DNA of 64,000 bases from Cohnella rhizosphaerae (GCF_029525575.1 NZ_JAPDIA010000003.1:1232214-1296213), one strand, 5' to 3'; counted from the first letter of the stretch, positions 17,692 through 28,642 are shown. Numbers and translations are program-made. The notes: generated from the letters alone by a model not told the origin.

Positions 17692-18315
17692 ATGGCTACG
17701 CTTGCGCAGGATCGGCAAGGCGGCGAGGAAGAGCGCTCCGGCGGCTCGATGCTCTGGATCGCTATTCGCCTTAGTCTGCTGTTCATCCTCTTGTGCGGGA
17801 TTGTTTATCCGCTTGTCAGCACCGGGCTCGCTCAGTTGCTGTTTCCCCATCAGGCGAACGGCAGCCTGCTCAAGGACAAGGCGGGCAACGTGGTAGGCTC
17901 CGAGCTGATCGGACAGTCCTTCGCCGATCCGAGCTACTTTCAGGGGCGCGTATCGAGCATCGACAATAAGGCGGAGGCTTCCGGCTCGAACAATTACGCG
18001 CCTTCGAATCCGGACCTGCTCGCCAGGGTCAAGGCATCGATCGCGGCGTGGCAAAAGGACAATCCGGATGTGCCGATCGACCGTCTGCCGATCGCGCTCG
18101 TCACCAATTCGGGCTCGGGGCTCGACCCGCATATTACGCCGCAGTCGGCGCTCGTGCAGATTCCGAGGATCGGCAAGCTGACCGGCCTGTCCGCCGCCGA
18201 GCTGACGTCGCTGGTCGACGCCTATACGGAGGACCGCGACCTGGGCGTCTTCGGGGACAAGCGGGTGAACGTGCTGAAGCTGAACCTGGCTTTGAAGGAA
18301 AAGCTGGGCAAATAA
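17692..18315 (+). CDS. kdpC: KdpC, accessory subunit
   Basis: 207 residues. One N-terminal membrane helix (LWIAIRLSLLFILLCGIVYPL), then the extracytoplasmic KdpC domain with GSELIGQSFADPSYFQGR, NPDLLARVKASI and GSGLDPHITPQSALVQIPRI. KdpC is needed for assembly and ATP affinity of the pump. GAAAGAAGG-type ribosome binding site; the N-terminus has 18 extra polar residues before the helix. Confidence 0.96.
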   Translation: MATLAQDRQGGEEERSGGSMLWIAIRLSLLFILLCGIVYPLVSTGLAQLLFPHQANGSLLKDKAGNVVGSELIGQSFADPSYFQGRVSSIDNKAEASGSNNYAPSNPDLLARVKASIAAWQKDNPDVPIDRLPIALVTNSGSGLDPHITPQSALVQIPRIGKLTGLSAAELTSLVDAYTEDRDLGVFGDKRVNVLKLNLALKEKLGK

Positions 18316-18383
18316 CGTCGCGACAAGCCCTGTCCGCGCTGGTGCCGGACGGGCGGTTGCCGTCCGAAGGCTCGCGCGAATGG

Positions 18384-18513
18384 AGAGCTCGAACGGATGG
18401 CTCGAATGAATGGCTCGAATGAATGGCTCGAATGAATGGCTCGAATGAATGGCTCGAACGGATGGCTCGAACGGATGGCTCGAACGGATGGCTCGAATGA
18501 ATGGTTGAATGAG
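18384..18513. repeat. 13-bp tandem repeat between kdpC and the hydrolase gene
   Basis: The unit ATGGCTCGAATGA (with ATGGCTCGAACGG variants) repeats every 13 bp from 18397 through 18501, nine copies, with degenerate flanking copies at 18384 and 18537. It fills most of the 266-bp gap inside the kdp gene row. Long frames through it are spurious. It could lengthen the mRNA between kdpC and the next genes. Confidence 0.9.
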
Positions 18514-18581
18514 TCGCGCGAGCGGGTGCTGGAACGAATGGCTCGAAAGGCTTTATCGAATTTCGCAAATAATCGAGGTGT

Positions 18582-19407
18582 ATGGCTTTGCCGGTCGCCA
18601 GGCTTAACGGAACGTCGATCTACTACGAGATGCAAGGAAGCGGCACGACGATTCTTTTCATTCACGGACACGGGTGGAACCATAGCATGTTCAAACCGCA
18701 GTTCGACTACTTTTCCAAGCGATACCGGACGATCGCCTGCGATCTTCGCGGCAACGGGCGGTCGGGCGAGCTGCGCCAAACCCCCGACGACATCATCGAT
18801 ACCCAGTGTCTCGATCTGATCCTGCTGCTCAATTCGCTCGGCATTCGCCAAGCCGTGTTCGTCGGCATCGATTACGGCGGCTTGATCGTGCAGCGGATCG
18901 CCGCGCAGTACCCCGAGCGGGCGGCGGCGATCGTCATCGCCGACAGTTTCTGCCGTTTCGAATCGTCCACCGTCTTTGGAAAACTGCAGCTGGCGGCGGC
19001 GTATATGAGCTGGCTCGACTACTATGCGCCCGGCGAGCTGCTTCTTCCCTCGCTGCGGCTTGCCTATCAGAGATGGGCGCCAGCCTACGACGAGCTCCGG
19101 CGGAACGTGCTGAACCGGAGGCCCCGCGAGCTGTACCGGCAGCGGCTGGCGACCAGGCGGATCGACTACACGGATCATCTAAGGGCTTTCCGCGGTCCGG
19201 CGTTAGGCGTGGCGGGCGATTATACGGCCTATGGCATCGCATGCATGGAGGAGCTCGTCGCCTGCCTGCCTCAAGCGGGTCTGGCCGTCATCGCGGACGC
19301 TCGCGGTCCGAGCAGCCTGTGCCGGCCGGATGCTTTTAATCAGGTCGTCGAGCAATTTCTGAACCGGCACGCGATCCGATCGTTCGGGGGAGGCGGGGAG
19401 CGGGTGA
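18582..19407 (+). CDS. Alpha/beta-hydrolase-fold protein with altered catalytic residues
   Basis: About 274 residues. Typical fold marks are present: LFIHGHGWNHSMF (oxyanion loop), CDLRGNGRSG, and a nucleophile elbow VGIDYGG. The elbow has Asp97 in place of Ser, and the usual C-terminal GAGH motif reads DARGPSSLCRPDAFN, without the histidine. The protein is thus probably not an esterase; it may be a ligand-binding domain or have an Asp nucleophile. As given, the frame continues without a stop into the KdpD-like gene. A G5 run (19386-19390) is suspect: removing one G gives a stop TGA (19405-19407) overlapping the next GTG as GTGA. Confidence 0.75.
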
Positions 19408-21726
19408 CGGAATATCGGCGGAAAACGCCGGAGGAGATTTTATACGCCATTTCCAAGCTGCATCGGGGGCGGCTGAAGATCATCATCGGGGCGGTCAGCG
19501 GCTCGGGCAAAACGTATCACATGCTGCGGGAAGGCAATCAGCTGAAGCAGCAGGGGATCGACGTCGTCATCAGCGCGGTATCGACGATGCAGCGGTCGGA
19601 AACGGTCGAGCAGACGCTGGCGCTTGAGCGGGTGCCGAGCATTCATTGGACGAAGGACGGCCGGGAGCGGAAGGATCTGCCGCTCGACGCCCTGCTCGCC
19701 CGCAATCCGGAGGTGGTGCTCGTCGACGATCTCGCCCATCGCAATCGGGAGGGCGCGAGGTTCAGGACGCGGCTTGAAGACATTCTTTATCTGATGGACA
19801 AAGGCATCGGCGTCATCGCGACGATCAACGTCTACGAGCTGGCGGACGAAGGCGAGATCGTCTACAAACTCACCGGCATTCGCGCCGAGGAGACGGTGCC
19901 CTCCGACACGCTGGAGCTGGCGGACGAGGTGCGTCTGATCGACGTGTCGCCCGAGACGATGCTGAAGCGGATCGACGATGGGCTGCTGGGCGAGCGGCGT
20001 CATCCGGCGATGTGCCGCCGCGGCAACCTCGGCGTGCTGAGAGAGATCGCGCTGCGGCTCATGGCCGAGGGCGTGAACGATTCGCTGGAAAAGCATCGCG
20101 AGGCGCTCGGGCTCGTCGGTCCGTCCGGCGCCGCGGAGCGAATCCTGGTCGCGGCCCAATATCACTGGAACGGCTCGCTTCACGTGCGCAGAGGACAGCA
20201 GATCGCCAGAAGGCTGAACGGCGAGCTGATCGTCGCGACGTTCGTGCGGCCGAGTCGGGCGCTGACGAAGGAGCAACTGACGTTCAAGCGGTCCATTCAG
20301 AAGCTGGTCGAGAAAGTGGGTGCCCGTTTCGAGGAGCTGCCGCTGCCGCATGCGCGCAAGCTGCCGGCGCTGCTCGTGCGCTATGCCGCCAAGAACAACG
20401 TCACGCGCATCGTGATGGGTCATTCCAACCTAAATCGCCGGCAGGAAAAATGGCAGGGCTCCATCGCGAACCGCGTGCTGCGAAAGACGAGGAACATCGA
20501 CGTGTTCATCATGGCCGATCGCGCCGCCCACGCGGGCGAGCGCATCCTGCCGATCAAGCCGAAGCCGCATGCGGACGCGGACCGGTTCCGCCGTCTCAGC
20601 TCCGGCGAGATCGAACGGGAAATCGAGACGATTCGCCGCGGCACCTTTAAAGTGTACATCGGAGCGGCGCCCGGCGTAGGCAAAACCTTCAAGATGCTGC
20701 AGGAGGGAAACAGCCTGAAGGCCAAAGGCGTCGACGTCGTCATCGGCCTGCTCGAGACGCACGGCAGGAAGGAGACGGGGGACCAGGTCGGCGGTCTCCC
20801 GATCGTGCCGAAAGCCAAGATTGACTACCAGTCGGCGCGGCTCGAGGAGATGGATACGGAGGCGATCGTCGCGCGTCATCCCGAAGTCGTGCTCGTCGAC
20901 GAGCTGGCGCACACGAACGTGCCGGGAAGCCTTCGCAAAAAAAGGTACGAGGATGTCATCCGCCTGCTCGACAACGGCATTTCGGTCATTTCGACCGTCA
21001 ACGTGCAGCATCTCGAGAGCTTGAACGACGCGGTGGAACAGCTGACGGGCGTTCGCGTGCGCGAGACGGTGCCGGACGCGATTCTGAAGCTGGCCGACGA
21101 GGTGGAGCTCATCGACGTGACGCCGCAGATGCTGCAGCAGCGGATGCGCGAAGGGGAAGATCTACGCGCTCGAGAAGGTCGACCAGGCGTTAGGCTCCTT
21201 TTTTAAAATAGGCAATCTGATCGCGCTGCGCGAGCTCGCGCTCCGGGAGCTGGCGGACGACGTGGACGAACGGCTCGAGGCATGGGATCGCCATGCTTCG
21301 CTGCGCGGACAATGGCGGCGGCAGGAGACGATCTTCGTCTGCGTGGACGCCGGGCCGCGCTCGGAGCGGCTCATTCGCCGCGGCTTTCGCATCGCGCACC
21401 GGCTCAAGGCGGAGTGGCATGCGCACTACGTGCGGCCGGACGGGGAATCCGGCGCCGATGCCGAGAAGCGGCTCGACACGCTGCGCCAGCTGTGCGAACG
21501 TCTGGGAGGCAAGCTGGAGGCCGAGACGCGGGACGGCCGCCGGATCGGCGAAGCGCTGCTGGCGCGCATGAACGAACTAAACGCGACGCTGCTGATCATC
21601 GGCCAGTCCCGCAGGCCGCTATGGCATTCGCTGATCAGGGAGACGGTCGTGCATTTCATGCTGCGCCGCGCGCGCGGCACCGACATGCTGATCGTCGCGG
21701 ACTTCGACCGTGGCGCGGCGGAGTGA
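19404..21726 (+). CDS. Tandem KdpD N-domain / Usp protein (two copies); one frameshift
   Basis: About 773 residues after repair. Order: KdpD-type ATPase domain 1 with modified Walker A GAVSGSGKT (residues 29-37) and VDDLAHRN; Usp-like domain 1 (RILVAAQYHWNGS...IVMGHS); ATPase domain 2 with canonical GAAPGVGKT and VDELAHTN; Usp-like domain 2 (TIFVCVDAGP...LIIGQS). No membrane helices and no kinase domain. It supplies, twice, the part missing from the kinase at 11430-13011, so it may act as the cytoplasmic K+/nucleotide sensor in trans. The break in GGGG at 21153-21156 is repaired by dropping one base (REGKIYALEKVDQAL). GTG start with GGAGGCGGGGAG upstream. Confidence 0.85.
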
Positions 21727-21784
21727 GCGGATCACCTGCGGCGCACGCGGCGAGCGGAGCGGCCGGCACACACCGGACGCACCG

Positions 21785-23450
21785 CCTGGGAGTTCCTGGA
21801 TAGGAACTCCTGCGGCCCACACACCGCACGAACCGCCTGGGAGTTCCTGGATAGGAACTCCTGCGGCCCACACACCGCACGAACCGCCTGGGAGTTCCTG
21901 GATAGGAACTCCTGCGGTCCACGACCCACACGAACCGCGGGGAATTCCTGGATAGGAACTCCAGCGGCCCACGCCCCGCCTGAGCCGCCCGGGAGTTCCT
22001 GGATAGGAACTCCATCGGCCACACACCGCACGAGCCGCCCGGGAGTTCCTGGATAGGAACTCTAGCGGTCCACGCCCCGCCCGAACCGCTCGGGAGTTCC
22101 TGAATAGGAACTCCTGCAGTCCACGCCCCGCACGAACCGCTCGGGAGTTCCTGAATAGGAACTCCTGCGGTCCACGCCCCACACGAACCGCCCGGGAGTT
22201 CCTGAATAGGAACTCCATCGGCCCCCACACCGCACGAACCGCCGGGGGAGTTCCTGAATAGGAACTCCATCGGCCCCCACACCGCACGAGCCGCCCGGGA
22301 GTTTCTGGATAGGAACTCCAGCGGCCCACGCCCCGCCCGAGCCGCTCGTGAGTTCCTGGATAGGAACTCCTGCGACCCACGCCCCGCACGAGCCGCCGGG
22401 GGAGTTCCTGGATAGGAACTCCCGCGACCCACGCCCCGCACTAACCGCCCGGGAGTTCCTGGATAGGAACTCCTGCGGCCCACGCCCCGCACGAACCGCT
22501 CGGGATTCCTGAATAGGAACTCCATCGGCCCCCACACCGCACGAGCCGCCCGGGAGTTCCTGGATAGGAACTCCTGCGGCCCACACACCACACGAGCCGC
22601 CGGGGGAGTTCCTGAATAGGAACTCCAGCGGCCCACGCCCCGCCCGAACCGCCCGGGAGTTCCTGGATAGGAACTCCATCGGCCCACACACCACACGAAC
22701 CGCCGGGGAGTTCCTGGATAGGAACTCCCGCGACCCACGCCCCGCCTGAGCCGCCCGGGAGTTCCTGGATAGGAACTCCAGCGGTCCACGCCCCACACGA
22801 ACCGCTCGGGAGTTCCCGGATAGGAACTCCTGCGGCCAACACCCCGCACGAGCCGCCCGGGAGTTCCTGGATAGGAACTCCGGCGACCCATTCACCGCAC
22901 GAACCGCCGGAGAGTTCCTGGATAGGAACTCCTGCGGCCCACACACCGCCCGAACCGCTTGGGAGTTCCTGGATAGGAACTCCGGCGACCCACGCCCCGC
23001 CCGAGCCGCCCGGGAGTTCCTGGACAGGAACTCCGGCGACCCATTCACCGCACGAAGCGTTCGGGAGTTCCTGGATAGGAACTCCAGCGGCCACACACCG
23101 CCCGAGCCGCCCGGGAATTCCTGGATAGGAACCCCTGCGACCCACACGCCCCGCACGAACCCCCGGGAGTTTCTGGATAGGAACTCCTGCGACCCACGCC
23201 CCGCCCGAGCCGCCCGGGAGTTCCTGAATAGGAACTCCTGCGGCCCACACACCGGACGAGCCGCTCGGGAGTTCCTGGATAGGAACTCCATCGGCCCCCA
23301 CACCGCCCGAGCCGCCCGGGAGTTGCTGGATAGGAACTCCTGCGGTCCACGCCCCACACCGCCCGAACCGCTCGGGAGTTCCTGAATAGGAACTCCCGCG
23401 ACCCACACCCCGCACGAGCCGCCCGGGAGTTCCTATATAGGAACGTCTGG
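21785..23450. repeat. Array of 33 hairpin units, about 51 bp each
   Basis: The core GGGAGTTCCTGGATAGGAAC then TCC recurs 33 times (first at about 21792, last at about 23427) with spacing of 46 to 55 bp, mostly 50-51. Each core is an inverted repeat, GGAGTTCCT and AGGAACTCC around a GGAT or GAAT loop; the rest of the unit (GCGG...CCGC) is also weakly inverted. Loop changes (GGAT to GAAT) leave the stem intact, while stem changes are rarer. The array fills the gap between the KdpD-like gene and the next glycosidase. Open frames of over 400 codons on the minus strand are by-products. Confidence 0.95.
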
Positions 23451-23498
23451 GCCCGGGCAATAGGACGCTCCTGGATGGGACGGCTTCGGTCGTTCTTT

Positions 23499-23585
23499 GC
23501 TGGGAGAGGACATTCGAAGCAGGCCTTTTTTTGTTCGTGTAATCTGGGAGAGGACATACGAAGCCGGCCTTTTCTGTTCGTGTAA
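23499..23585. repeat. Two tandem copies of a 43-bp sequence
   Basis: TGGGAGAGGACATTCGAAGC...GTTCGTGTAAT is followed at once by a second copy with few changes (TGGGAGAGGACATACGAAGC...). A T-rich tract (CCTTTTTTTG) lies inside the first. It adjoins the hairpin array on its right side. The following 130 bases to the cre site hold no gene I can support. Confidence 0.8.
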
Positions 23586-23716
23586 TGAGCCATGCTGACG
23601 AACGCGCAAAAACTGCCGACGGACGAACATTGTCGGCCGATCCGACTGATTCTATGATATTGCTGAACTGGCGGGGAAGGAGATGAAGCGCGAGCAGCTG
23701 GAAGGGCATCGCAATT

Positions 23717-23730
23717 TGTAAGCGCATTCA
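23717..23730 (+). promoter_or_regulatory. cre-like CcpA site upstream of the secreted glycosidase
   Basis: TGTAAGCGCATTCA resembles the Gram-positive catabolite-responsive element (TGWAAGCGNTWNCA) with one or two departures. It lies 43 bp before the start codon of the glycosidase gene, so glucose repression by CcpA is likely. The site was found by eye. Confidence 0.55.
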
Positions 23731-23772
23731 AATGTTATTTCCAATTTATTTCTAATTTAAGAGGAGACCTGG

Positions 23773-26700
23773 ATGATGAGAATAATGACCAAACCGACGG
23801 CCGTCGCCCTGTCGCTTGCCCTGCTTGTCCCCGTCGCTTCCGTCGCGGGCAAGGCGGAGGTGGCGAACGCGGATCCGATCGTGGCCGGCAGCGACTGGCG
23901 GGCGATCGACACGACGATGGCCGTGGCGCCCGGCAGCGCGCTGGATTTGTCGTTCCTGAACGACGCGCCCGCGGGAGACAAGGGCTTCGTCCAGATCGAC
24001 GCGGACGGCGATTACGTATTCGAGGACGAACCGGCGAAGAAGGTGAAGTTCTACGGCGGCAACCTGAACGGCAGCTACGGCATCGATCCGACGCACGCGG
24101 AGATGGTCGTGATCGCGGACCGGCTCGCCGCCATGGGCTACAACGTCGTGCGGTATTCCTCCGTGGACCAGAACTATGACTGGGCCAAAGGGTTGATGGC
24201 GAAGCCCACCTCCACGACGGTGACGCTGAACGCGGCCAAGCTCGACAATTTCGAGTATTTCAACGCCTTGCTCAAGGCGCGCGGCATTTATATCGACATG
24301 GACATTTTGGCGTATGCCGATTTCTCGGGCGTCCCGAGCCTGAACACGTACGGCGCGACCGCGTCCAAGTATTTGGCGACGCTCATGCCGGACGGGATCG
24401 CCATCTGGAAGTCTTTCGCGAGCCAGCTCCTGTCGCACGTGAATCCGTATACCGGTCTTGCGCTGAAGGACGATCCCCAGCTGATGGGACTTTCTCCGGT
24501 CAACGAATCGCTGCTCTACAACGCCAGCTTTTCCGACGCCAACTTCAACAACTGGATCAAGACGGACTTCAACGCCTATCTGACCGGCAAAGGGCTGCCG
24601 ACGGTGTCGACGTTTCCGACGAGCTTCTGGTCGCCGTCCGGCGTCCGGGACCTCATGACCGCGTACTTTACGGAGAAGCAGTTCGCGGCCAACGGCGACA
24701 TGAAGTCGTACTTGAAGAACGTTGTAGGCGTCCGAGCGCCGATCGGCGGCATCAACTACATTAACGATTCGCTGGCCAACTACTGGCGGACGCAGGCGGA
24801 CGTTCAGGAGACGCATCTATACAACGGGCTGGTCAACGGAAGAGGCGTCTTCACTTACAACCCGCTTACGCATCCGCGCTACAGCACCGTGTTCGATCCT
24901 GCGACGGCGGCTAGCTACGCTCCGCAGTACGGTTCGTCCATTATCAAAAATTACATTCCCGCCCTTGCGCTCGGCCAGCTGTACCGGAAGCCCTTCGCGC
25001 TGACGGAGTTCAACCAGGAGTTCCCGACCGACGGGCGAGACGAGCTCGGCTTGATCTCGTCCGCGGCCGGGGCTTACAACGGCTGGGACATGATGAACCG
25101 CTTCGACTTCAGCAGCCGGGTGAACGAGGCGGTCAACGAGGCGCCGCTCGGCGGCGCCATCTCCTTCGACTCCGTCACGGACACGCTGGCGACGATGTCG
25201 GAGTATCAGAGCGCGCTTCTGTTCCGCAGGGGACACGTCTCGGAGAGCGAGCCGAAGTTCGTCATCGTCAGGGATAAAAATTGGGTGACGACGCACGGCT
25301 CCGCGACCGAAAACCAGGATCAGGAGCGCAACCGCATGATGATTCCGCATCTGTTCAAGACGGTGACGGTATACGCGGACCACCCGGCCGCGCCTTATGC
25401 CATCTACAAGATCACGCCCGATCTGACGCCGGCCGATATCGAGGCCGGGGATATCCCGAGCGCCAACGAGATTACGGTCACGAACGCGATGACGATGAAG
25501 GAGGTCGCGGAGACGTTCATCGACGCGCTCGACGACGGTGGGCTCAAGGCATCCATGCAGGATGCCCTGGACGACGACCTGCTGGTCTCGGATACGGGCG
25601 AGCTCGTGTTCGACCTGAACACGAATACGTACCTGATCAACACGCCGTACGCGGCGGCGGCCGTCGGCACGTTGGACGGCAGCGGCTACGAGCTCGGCGC
25701 CGTCACGCTGCGCGGAGACCTGGCGCACGGCACGGTGTCGGCTTTGTCGCTCGACGACGAACCGCTGGACGAGAGCGGCCGGATCCTGCTCGCCTATACG
25801 ACCGACGCCGCCGGGACCGGCGAGTACGAGGTGACGTCCGGCGGCCTCACGACGTATCACCAAGGCACGCTGCCGACGCTCGTGAAGTACGGCCTTGGCG
25901 AGTTCAAGCTCGATACGACGCGCACGCCGTCGGCTTACAAAGCCTACAAGCTCGCGCAGAACGGCGTGCGGCTGGCGGAGGTGCCCGTCACGGCGACCGG
26001 CACGACGATCTCGGTGCCGCTGGAAACCGACAAAGGCTACGCGTTCGAGCTGGTGTACGATCCTGTCACCGGCACGGATCTGACCGCGCCGACGGTGCCC
26101 TCCGGCGTCGCCGCGGTGTCCGACACGGCCGCTAAGGTGGAGCTGTCTTGGACCAAATCCACGGACAACGTCGGCGTCTCCGGCTACAAGGTTTATCGCG
26201 ACGGCACGCAGATCGCTTCGCTTAACGGCAACGTCACGCGTTACGTCGACAAGAGCGTTACGGGGCTTACGACGTATCACTATGTCGTGAAGGCGTTCGA
26301 TCCGTCGGGCAACGTTTCTGCGGGAAGCGGGCCGACCGCCGTCACGACGAGCGATCTGCTGTTCAAGGAGCAGTTCGAGAGCGGTACGGCGGCCGGCTGG
26401 ACGGTGGCCAGCTCCTGGGGCAACTTCAGCGTCGTCTCGAACGGGGGGCTCGTACGTCTATCTGGCCGACAACTTCGACAAAGGCGGCTCCAAGTCTACG
26501 GCCGGGGACGCGGGCTGGACGAATTACAGCGTGGAGGCCAAGATCAAAGCCGATCAGTGGCAGAGCCTTTACGGCAGGATCGGACTTGTAGCGCGATTCG
26601 CGGACAAAGACAATTACTATTACGTGTACTACGACAACAATCTGGGGCAGTTGACGCTCCGCAAGGTCGTAGGCGGCACGGAGAGCACCGTCGCTTCAAC

Positions 26701-26890
26701 CTCGTTGACGCTGAGCACGGGCACGCAGCATCTGTTTAAGCTCGAGTTGAACGGGAGCGCGATCAAGGCCTACGTCGACGGAACGCTCAAGATCAATGCG
26801 ACGGATGCTTCACTCGCAAGCGGGAAAATCGGCGTGTACACCCATTTCGCCCAGGCTTATTTCGACGATGTCGTCGTGAAGCAGGTATGA
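23773..26890 (+). CDS. Secreted multidomain glycoside hydrolase with FN3 and C-terminal binding domain; one frameshift
   Basis: About 1038 residues after repair. Signal peptide (VALSLALLVPVASVAG) to about residue 30. A GH-A-like TIM barrel spans roughly 60-480, with candidate acid/base Glu245 (SPVNES) and nucleophile Glu412 (ALTEFNQE). A beta-sandwich region follows to about 760, then a fibronectin type III domain (about 775-865) and a LamG/CBM66-like domain. The break is in a G6 run (26443-26448); one G less gives SNGG-SYVYLADNFDKGG. It probably attacks a plant polysaccharide outside the cell; the GH family is not certain. GAGGAG precedes ATG 23773. Confidence 0.85.
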
Positions 26891-27061
26891 GCCGTAAGAA
26901 CCTGAAGGGCGGTAACCTTACAAAATCGCAAAAACGCCAGACAAGGCAGCATTGGCGTTCGAGGACCTGCGCTTTAACATGAAGGTCAAGCGATCGAATC
27001 GCCGGACGGCTCCCGAAGCGCCGCTCGGCGGTTCCGTTGAAACCTTGGAGGTGCACCTCGC

Positions 27062-28193
27062 ATGCAGACTTCGCAAGCCGAGACGCCGTCGCCGGCGGAC
27101 AAGAAGAGCAAAGCCAAACGACCTATCATCGACTGCGACATTCACCAGATTTCGGGATTGGAAGAGATCAAGCCTTATTTGCCGCGGCATTACCGGGAGC
27201 TGGTCGAGGCGTACGGACCCGCGTATCCGGGCGGCATGCATTTTAACGGCGGGGTCGGCGGACGGATGGCCGACGCTTATCCGGAGGAAGGCGGCCGCGC
27301 CGGCAGCGACCTGGCGCTCATGCAGCGGCAGCATCTCGACCGCTACAACGTCGCGTACGGCATTCTGACCGGGGAAGGCTACGGTATGCAGGCGACGATC
27401 AACTACGACTACGCGGCTGCGACCTGCAGCGCGATTAACGACTATACGATCGAGCATTGGCTGTCGCGGGACAGCCGGCTGCGGGGCTCGGTCATGATCC
27501 CGAAGCAGGAGCCGCGGCTCGCCGCGAAGGAGATCGACCGCGTCGGCGGCAGAGCCGACATGGTGCAGGTCATCGTCTGCAACGGCGCGACGCTGCCCTA
27601 CGGCAACCGGTATTACGATCCGATCTACGAAGCGTGCGTGCGGCACAACCTGCCGTTTACGATCCACGTCGGCCTGGAAGGCGAGGGCATCAACAGCCCG
27701 CCGACGGGCGCCGGGTACGTGACGAACTACATCGAGACGCGCTGCGCGCGGCCGTCGACGATGGCGGCGCATCTGGCCAGCTTTATTTTCGAAGGCACGT
27801 TCGAGCGCTTCCCGACGCTTAGGGTCGTGCTGCAGGAAGCCGGGGTCCTCTGGCTAGCGCCGCTGCTCTGGAAGATGGACCAGGAATGGAAGGGGCTGCG
27901 CGTGCAGACGCCGTGGGTCCGCAAGCGGCCGAGCGAATACTTCCGCGAGCATGTCCGCGTCACGACGCAAGCCGATCGACGAGACGCCGAGCCGCGCCTT
28001 GTTCGACGCCCTGCTGGACAGCATTCACGCCGACGAAACGCTGATGTACTGCAGCGATTATCCGCACTGGGACTACGATTCGCCCAAGCAGGCGCTGCCC
28101 CGGCTTGCCGACGCCCTGGCGGACCGGGTCTATTACGACAACGCAGCCGAACTGTACGGTCTGCCGACGCGAGAGAAGGAGGCGGAAGGATGA
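27062..28193 (+). CDS. Amidohydrolase-2 (ACMSD-like) metal-dependent hydrolase; one frameshift
   Basis: About 376 residues after repair. The TIM-barrel amidohydrolase-2 family marks are IIDCDIHQ (metal-site D-x-H), a mid-chain HVGLEGEG, and the C-terminal YCSDYPHWDYDSP. Members decarboxylate or hydrolyse aromatic or lactone-type substrates in the cytoplasm. The break at 27969-27970 is repaired by dropping one A (RVTTQ-PIDETPSRALFDALL). AGGAGG-like site before the ATG. The stop overlaps the Rieske gene start (ATGA), so the two act together; the substrate is unknown. Confidence 0.85.
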
Positions 28194-28642
28194 GCGCGAC
28201 GGAACAGGAGCAGCAGCGGCCCGACCCGCGAGCGGCTTCGCCCGATCCGAGGCGGCCGGCCAGCTCTTCGGGCAAGCGGTTCCGCGCCGCGCGCGTAGCG
28301 GAGATCCCGCCCGGCGCGCGCAAGATCGTGGAGGTGGAGGGGCGCAGCATCGGCGTCTACAATATTCAGGGCGCCTATCACGCGCTGCGCAACGTCTGTC
28401 CCCACCAGGGAGCGGAGCTCTGCAAGGGGCTCGTGACCGCGGCCGTCGTATCCTCGGGCCCGGGCGATTTCCGCTTCGAGCGGGAAGGCGAGATCGTGCG
28501 CTGCCCGTGGCATCAGTGGGAGTTCGACATCAAGACGGGCTGCATGGTCGTCGACGGGAAGGTGCGAACCAAGTCTTACGAGGTGACCGTGGAAAAATTC
28601 GGCGTATCGGTCGAAGAAGACTACGTGATGATTCATCTATAG
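28190..28642 (+). CDS. Rieske [2Fe-2S] ferredoxin-like protein
   Basis: 150 residues. The cluster ligands are complete: CPHQGAELC (Cys-x-His) and CPWHQWEFD (Cys-x2-His), separated by about 33 residues, as in stand-alone Rieske ferredoxins and small dioxygenase ferredoxin subunits. A disordered Pro/Ser/Arg-rich leader of 35 residues precedes it. It starts inside the stop of the amidohydrolase gene. No oxygenase alpha subunit or reductase is nearby, so its electron partner is unknown. Confidence 0.92.
   Translation: MSATEQEQQRPDPRAASPDPRRPASSSGKRFRAARVAEIPPGARKIVEVEGRSIGVYNIQGAYHALRNVCPHQGAELCKGLVTAAVVSSGPGDFRFEREGEIVRCPWHQWEFDIKTGCMVVDGKVRTKSYEVTVEKFGVSVEEDYVMIHL

Noticed and set aside
18134..19178. 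Minus-strand ORFs with repeated HSFEP or RAIRSS units
   Set aside because: Produced by the 13-bp repeat and the antisense of the hydrolase gene; the plus-strand genes are clearly coding.
21785..23450. CRISPR array
   Set aside because: Both the core and the intervening sequence are repeated in every unit; there are no unique spacers and no cas genes.
21656..23727. Minus-strand open frames of 228 to 448 codons with a GVPIQELPGG-type 17-residue period
   Set aside because: All three minus frames are open over the array because the unit is close to 51 bp; no ribosome binding site or start is specific to one frame, and the DNA-level hairpin is the conserved feature.
26930..26960. Terminator AACGCCA...TGGCGTT after the secreted glycosidase
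   Set aside because: The stem is short and the T-run is on the wrong strand for the upstream gene; too weak to call.
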